Below are positions 20,712 to 22,976 of a stretch of 22,976 nt of DNA, one piece after another. Position 1 is the first letter of the stretch. Each line of letters starts with the position of its first letter. The stretch comes from JBEKYD01 sp049509915 (GTDB taxonomy: Bacteria; Acidobacteriota; Terriglobia; Bryobacterales; Bryobacteraceae). Made by a program: the position numbers and the translations under genes. Location: positions 1 through 22,976 of the forward strand of contig JBEKZL010000108.1 of assembly GCA_049509915.1 (NCBI GenBank). Reading direction: 5' to 3'. The notes beneath the pieces are model-generated. The model saw nothing but the letters and a program-made list of their open reading frames with translations. It was not told the DNA's origin and ran no database searches.

Positions 20712-21734
20712 ATGACGGACTTCACCCTGGTGGCGGGGATCATCGCCATCGCTCTCGTTTTCGACTACATCAACGGATTTCACGACGCCGCCAATTCCAT
20801 CGCCACGGTGGTGGCGACGCGCGTGCTTACGCCGGGCCAAGCCGTGGCTTGGGCCGCGTTCTTCAATTTTGTGGCCGCCTTCTGGTTTGGCACCGCCGTG
20901 GCGAAGACCATGGGCAAAGGTTTCGTGAACCTGGACGTGGTGACGCCCTACGTAATTCTGGCGGGCCTGGGGGGCGCGATTTTGTGGGACCTGATCACGT
21001 GGTGGCTGGGCTTGCCCACCTCGAGTTCGCACGCGCTGATCGGCGGCTATGCCGGCGCGGCCATGGCGAGGGCGGCCATCACCCGCGGCCTGGGCCACGC
21101 GCTCGAAGGATTGATCGCCGGCCAGTGGGCGCTCACCGTATCGTTCATATTCCTGGCGCCCCTGATCGGCCTGGTTTCGGCGTATGCGCTGATGGTCGCC
21201 GTGTACTGGCTGTTCCGCAAAACCAGCCCCGCCAAGATGGACGTTTATTTCCGCCGCTTCCAGTTGGTCTCGGCCGCCACCTTCAGCCTCTCGCATGGCT
21301 CCAACGACGCGCAGAAGACCATGGGCCTCATCACCGGCGTCCTGTTCGCGTCGCATTACCAGACGAACTTCGAAGTGCACGTGTGGGTGATTCTGGCGGC
21401 CCACGCGGCCATCGCGCTCGGGACGCTGAGCGGAGGCTGGCGGATTGTGCGCACCATGGGCACCCGCCTGACCCGCCTCAAGCCGCGCAGCGGTTTCTGC
21501 GCCGAAACCGGCGCCGCCGGCGCCGTGCTGCTGGCCACCCACCTGGGCCTGCCCGTTTCCACCACACACGCCATTGCCGGCGCCATTGCCGGCGTCGGCA
21601 GCATTCACCGCCTCAAGGCCGTCCGCTGGGGCATCGCCACCAACATCATGTGGGCCTGGGTGCTGACCATCCCCATGGCCGCCGCCATCGCCTCGCTGAG
21701 CTACTGGGCGATCCACATTTTGGCGGGCCGGTAG
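20712..21734 (+). CDS. pit: Inorganic phosphate transporter, PiT family
   Basis: This is a 340-residue integral membrane permease that takes up phosphate, usually as a metal-phosphate complex with cations. Both PiT signature repeats are visible: FDYINGFHDAANSIATVVATRVL near the N-terminus (17-39) and FSLSHGSNDAQKTMGLITGVL (about 191-211). The internal TSSSHALIGG and its counterpart VSTTHAIAGAIAG mark the two inverted halves. About nine hydrophobic helices are seen, and the length is normal for the bacterial short form. The ATG at 20712 follows CTCTAGCC without a clear Shine-Dalgarno. The DUF47 gene upstream is the standard partner. The gene ends at the border of a mobile-element graveyard. 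Confidence 0.93.
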   Translation: MTDFTLVAGIIAIALVFDYINGFHDAANSIATVVATRVLTPGQAVAWAAFFNFVAAFWFGTAVAKTMGKGFVNLDVVTPYVILAGLGGAILWDLITWWLGLPTSSSHALIGGYAGAAMARAAITRGLGHALEGLIAGQWALTVSFIFLAPLIGLVSAYALMVAVYWLFRKTSPAKMDVYFRRFQLVSAATFSLSHGSNDAQKTMGLITGVLFASHYQTNFEVHVWVILAAHAAIALGTLSGGWRIVRTMGTRLTRLKPRSGFCAETGAAGAVLLATHLGLPVSTTHAIAGAIAGVGSIHRLKAVRWGIATNIMWAWVLTIPMAAAIASLSYWAIHILAGR

Positions 21735-21908
21735 GCTGCGGGAGCAAGCTGGGGCCGGAGATACCGGAAACATACTGGCATTGTGGCTTGTGGCGGACAC
21801 CGTCCAGGGTCGATCAGTTACGGTAGGGCGCCTTGCTGAGGGACGGCGACGTTGCGCTCGCAAGATGGGCGCTTACCCGATCGGGGATTGCGCAGTTCAG
21901 GCGTGAAA

Positions 21909-21983
21909 CCGCTCGCTGGCGGTCGCGGCTCGGTTACGGGCGCGCGTTTGCAGTCATCACCGAGCCGCGACCGCGAGGGAGCG
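21909..21983. repeat. Long palindromic repeat (25-base arms), family C
   Basis: The arm at 21910-21934 (CGCTCGCTGGCGGTCGCGG...) and the arm at 21959-21983 (ACCGAGCCGCGACCGCGAGG...) are complementary at 23 of 25 positions, with a 24-base loop. The core ACCGAGCCGCGACCG resembles, from memory, a repeat dispersed in Solibacter-type genomes. It lies inside the presumed intron fragment, so it may be either an inserted repeat or a native intron stem. Confidence 0.7.
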
Positions 21984-22342
21984 CAAGCGTCGGGATAAAC
22001 CGGCGTGCAGTCGGGGATGAAAGCGCCCCACGAGAAAGGAGTAGCGAACCATCTTGACCTCAAGTCTTGCGCCGGGGGCCGTGAGGTGCCGGGCGAAGTG
22101 TAGACAGGGGCATCGACGGGCAAGGAATCGAGCTTCGAAAAGCGAATTCCGGGCGCCGACCGAGTGCTTCCAACGGGAAGGTCACACTGATGGGAACGCA
22201 AACACGAGTTCTCGTCAGGCCCGGCGTAGTCCAAGAGCCATACGCACGTCCAGAAACGGCGCGCGCGAGAACCGAGAGGCCTCGCCGGCATCCATCGGAA
22301 CAGGAGTGGATCGGGCCGGAAAGCCAAAAGCACAATCCGGGC

Positions 22343-22500
22343 GTGAACGTCGGCGAGGAGTCGAACTCGGGCATAGTACCTGCGAAGCTGCCGAACAGAG
22401 TCGGTGGAGACCCCGGCCGCGGAGGTGGTGGAGGGAAGGCCCGGGACCAAGGAGAACGTCGTGGAATCTGACACTCCGGGAGGACGGTCCATGCTCGCTC
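22343..22500 (+). pseudogene. Frameshifted, truncated N-terminus of group II intron maturase/reverse transcriptase
   Basis: From the GTG at 22343 the frame reads NVGEESNSGIVPAKLPNRVGGD. The similarity then continues in the +1 frame (TPAAEVVEGRPGTKENVVESDTP, from about 22407), consistent with a one-base insertion near 22402-22408. This is the leader region of intron-encoded proteins that normally continue into the reverse transcriptase domain (the RFTALLHH block). None of that follows: after about 22495 no frame shows RT sequence. It is therefore dead and cut off. No other copy of the intron lies in the window. Confidence 0.6.
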
Positions 22501-22599
22501 GGCTCTCTGGCGGTTTGCGCCGGCGTGTGCCCGCCGGGCCACGCCGCCGCTTTTGGCAGCACCAAAACCGGCCAAAATGTGCCGTCTTGTTCCGGCGCT

Positions 22600-22796
22600 A
22601 ACACTTTCATGGCTTGGCTTATGCGTGCCGTCCTCGATGTCCCTCACGATTTGCTGGGCACGCTCGAACGAACGGGTCTTGAGGGACTTCTGATATCGCT
22701 GTCCTTCGCCCATAGGGCGCAATGGCACTTCTTGGAGATGCGGTCGGCGGCGAATTTGCATGTTCTCTTGTGCCTTCGGTAGACGGTAAGCTTGCG
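22600..22796 (-). pseudogene. Frameshifted N-terminal fragment of a tyrosine recombinase/integrase
   Basis: On the - strand one frame reads KLTVYRRHKRTCKFAADRISKKCHCALWAKD (from 22793 downward). The adjacent frame then continues GQRYQKSLKTRSFERAQQIVRDIEDGTHKP. Joined, this is the N-terminal zinc-finger-like and SAM-like beginning of phage-type integrases common in Acidobacteriota (YRRH..TC....DR....C.C.LW...G...R.SLKTRSWE.A..I...E). The two halves need a frameshift in the stretch around 22700-22712. There is no in-frame ATG ahead of KLTVY after a TAA, and no catalytic domain follows. It is a relic, cut off on the side facing the intron fragment. Confidence 0.55.
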
Positions 22797-22976
22797 CCGA
22801 TCTTCTTAGAACAGATGGGAACTCGGCGATTCGCACGATTGAAAGTCGCTGATTCTAATCCGAAGTTCCCGCTCTTTATGATGCATTTTCCCGCGTAAGG
22901 CCTTGAAAAGCTTGGTTATAGAGATTTGCGGCGATGCGATTGTGTACCCATGTAAAGAAGGTAATTTACTCTTGTG
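22797..22976. other. Non-coding right edge of the window
   Basis: These 180 bases are less GC-rich than the rest and show no convincing coding frame, tRNA or repeat. They are upstream of the integrase relic and could hold its former promoter or attachment site, but nothing in the sequence shows this. About 100 bases between the intron and integrase fragments (22501-22599) are likewise unassigned. Confidence 0.4.

Larger units (their letters stand above)
21822..22500 (+). mobile_element. 5' fragment of a group II intron, decayed
   Basis: About 680 bases after the PiT gene look like the ribozyme 5' part (domains I-III region) of a bacterial group II intron leading into its maturase gene. Support comes from the frame at 22343 onward, which reads the N-terminus of a group II intron-encoded protein (NVGEESNSGIVPAKLPNRVGG, then after a frameshift PAAEVVEGRPGTKEN). 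The - strand frame covering 21818-22492 also resembles the spurious antisense proteins often annotated over such introns (from memory). The reverse-transcriptase catalytic part and the domain V/VI region are absent. Boundaries are approximate; I could not identify a clean GUGYG 5' end. Confidence 0.6.

Noticed and set aside
21818..22492. 224-residue open frame on the - strand in the right-hand region
   Set aside because: It resembles spurious proteins often annotated antisense to group II introns; no domain is recognisable.
22054..22782. 242-residue open frame on the + strand over the intron and integrase fragments
   Set aside because: It crosses two unrelated relics and shows no domain; the maturase similarity is in other frames.

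Overview
The window is high-GC bacterial DNA, most likely from an Acidobacteriota chromosome of the Solibacter/Bryobacter type. The taxonomic hint is the VWFA-related protein at 7848-9248, whose layout matches a family common in Acidobacteriota, together with many TTG/GTG starts, tight ATGA/TTGA gene overlaps and several families of short palindromic repeats. The taxonomy is an inference; there is no rRNA in the window.

Left part (1-7779): the downstream part of a cbb3-type cytochrome c oxidase operon on the + strand. It runs from the end of ccoO through two small one-helix proteins, a large NAD(P)/FAD iron-sulfur oxidoreductase of the GltD type, and a TauE/UreH-like membrane protein. It then continues with ccoG (polyferredoxin maturation factor), a third one-helix protein and ccoI (copper P-type ATPase). 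No haem-binding CcoP follows ccoO. A REP-associated tyrosine transposase (RAYT) with three REP hairpins has landed on the opposite strand in the middle of this operon, just before ccoG.

Middle part (7848-15209): a secreted VWFA-type protein (-), a PilZ protein (+) that overlaps tail to tail with an orphan LytTR response regulator (-), and inositol-3-phosphate synthase (+), divergent from the regulator across only 43 bases. Then come a sugar-nucleotide-type epimerase (+) and the coupled pair aguB-aguA (agmatine to putrescine), followed by a truncated ParE-type toxin remnant.

Right part (15447-21734): a two-gene signalling operon on the - strand, with a hybrid REC-PAS-HisKA-HATPase-REC protein followed by a membrane PAS-PAS-PAS-HisKA_2 kinase. 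Beyond it lies a low-affinity phosphate uptake pair (DUF47/PhoU-like protein and PiT permease) on the + strand.

The last 1.2 kb (21735-22976) has no intact gene. It holds the 5' part of a group II intron with a frameshifted start of its maturase/reverse transcriptase, a long palindromic repeat, and a frameshifted N-terminal fragment of an integrase on the - strand.

The most interesting theme is the repeat biology. A complete RAYT gene has REP hairpins overlapping both of its ends, and a second dispersed repeat family at 394-435 and 15293-15334 shares the 11-base head TTGTGGGGCAG with the RAYT-flanking REPs. One of these copies is read in frame as the C-terminus of a small oxidase-cluster protein.
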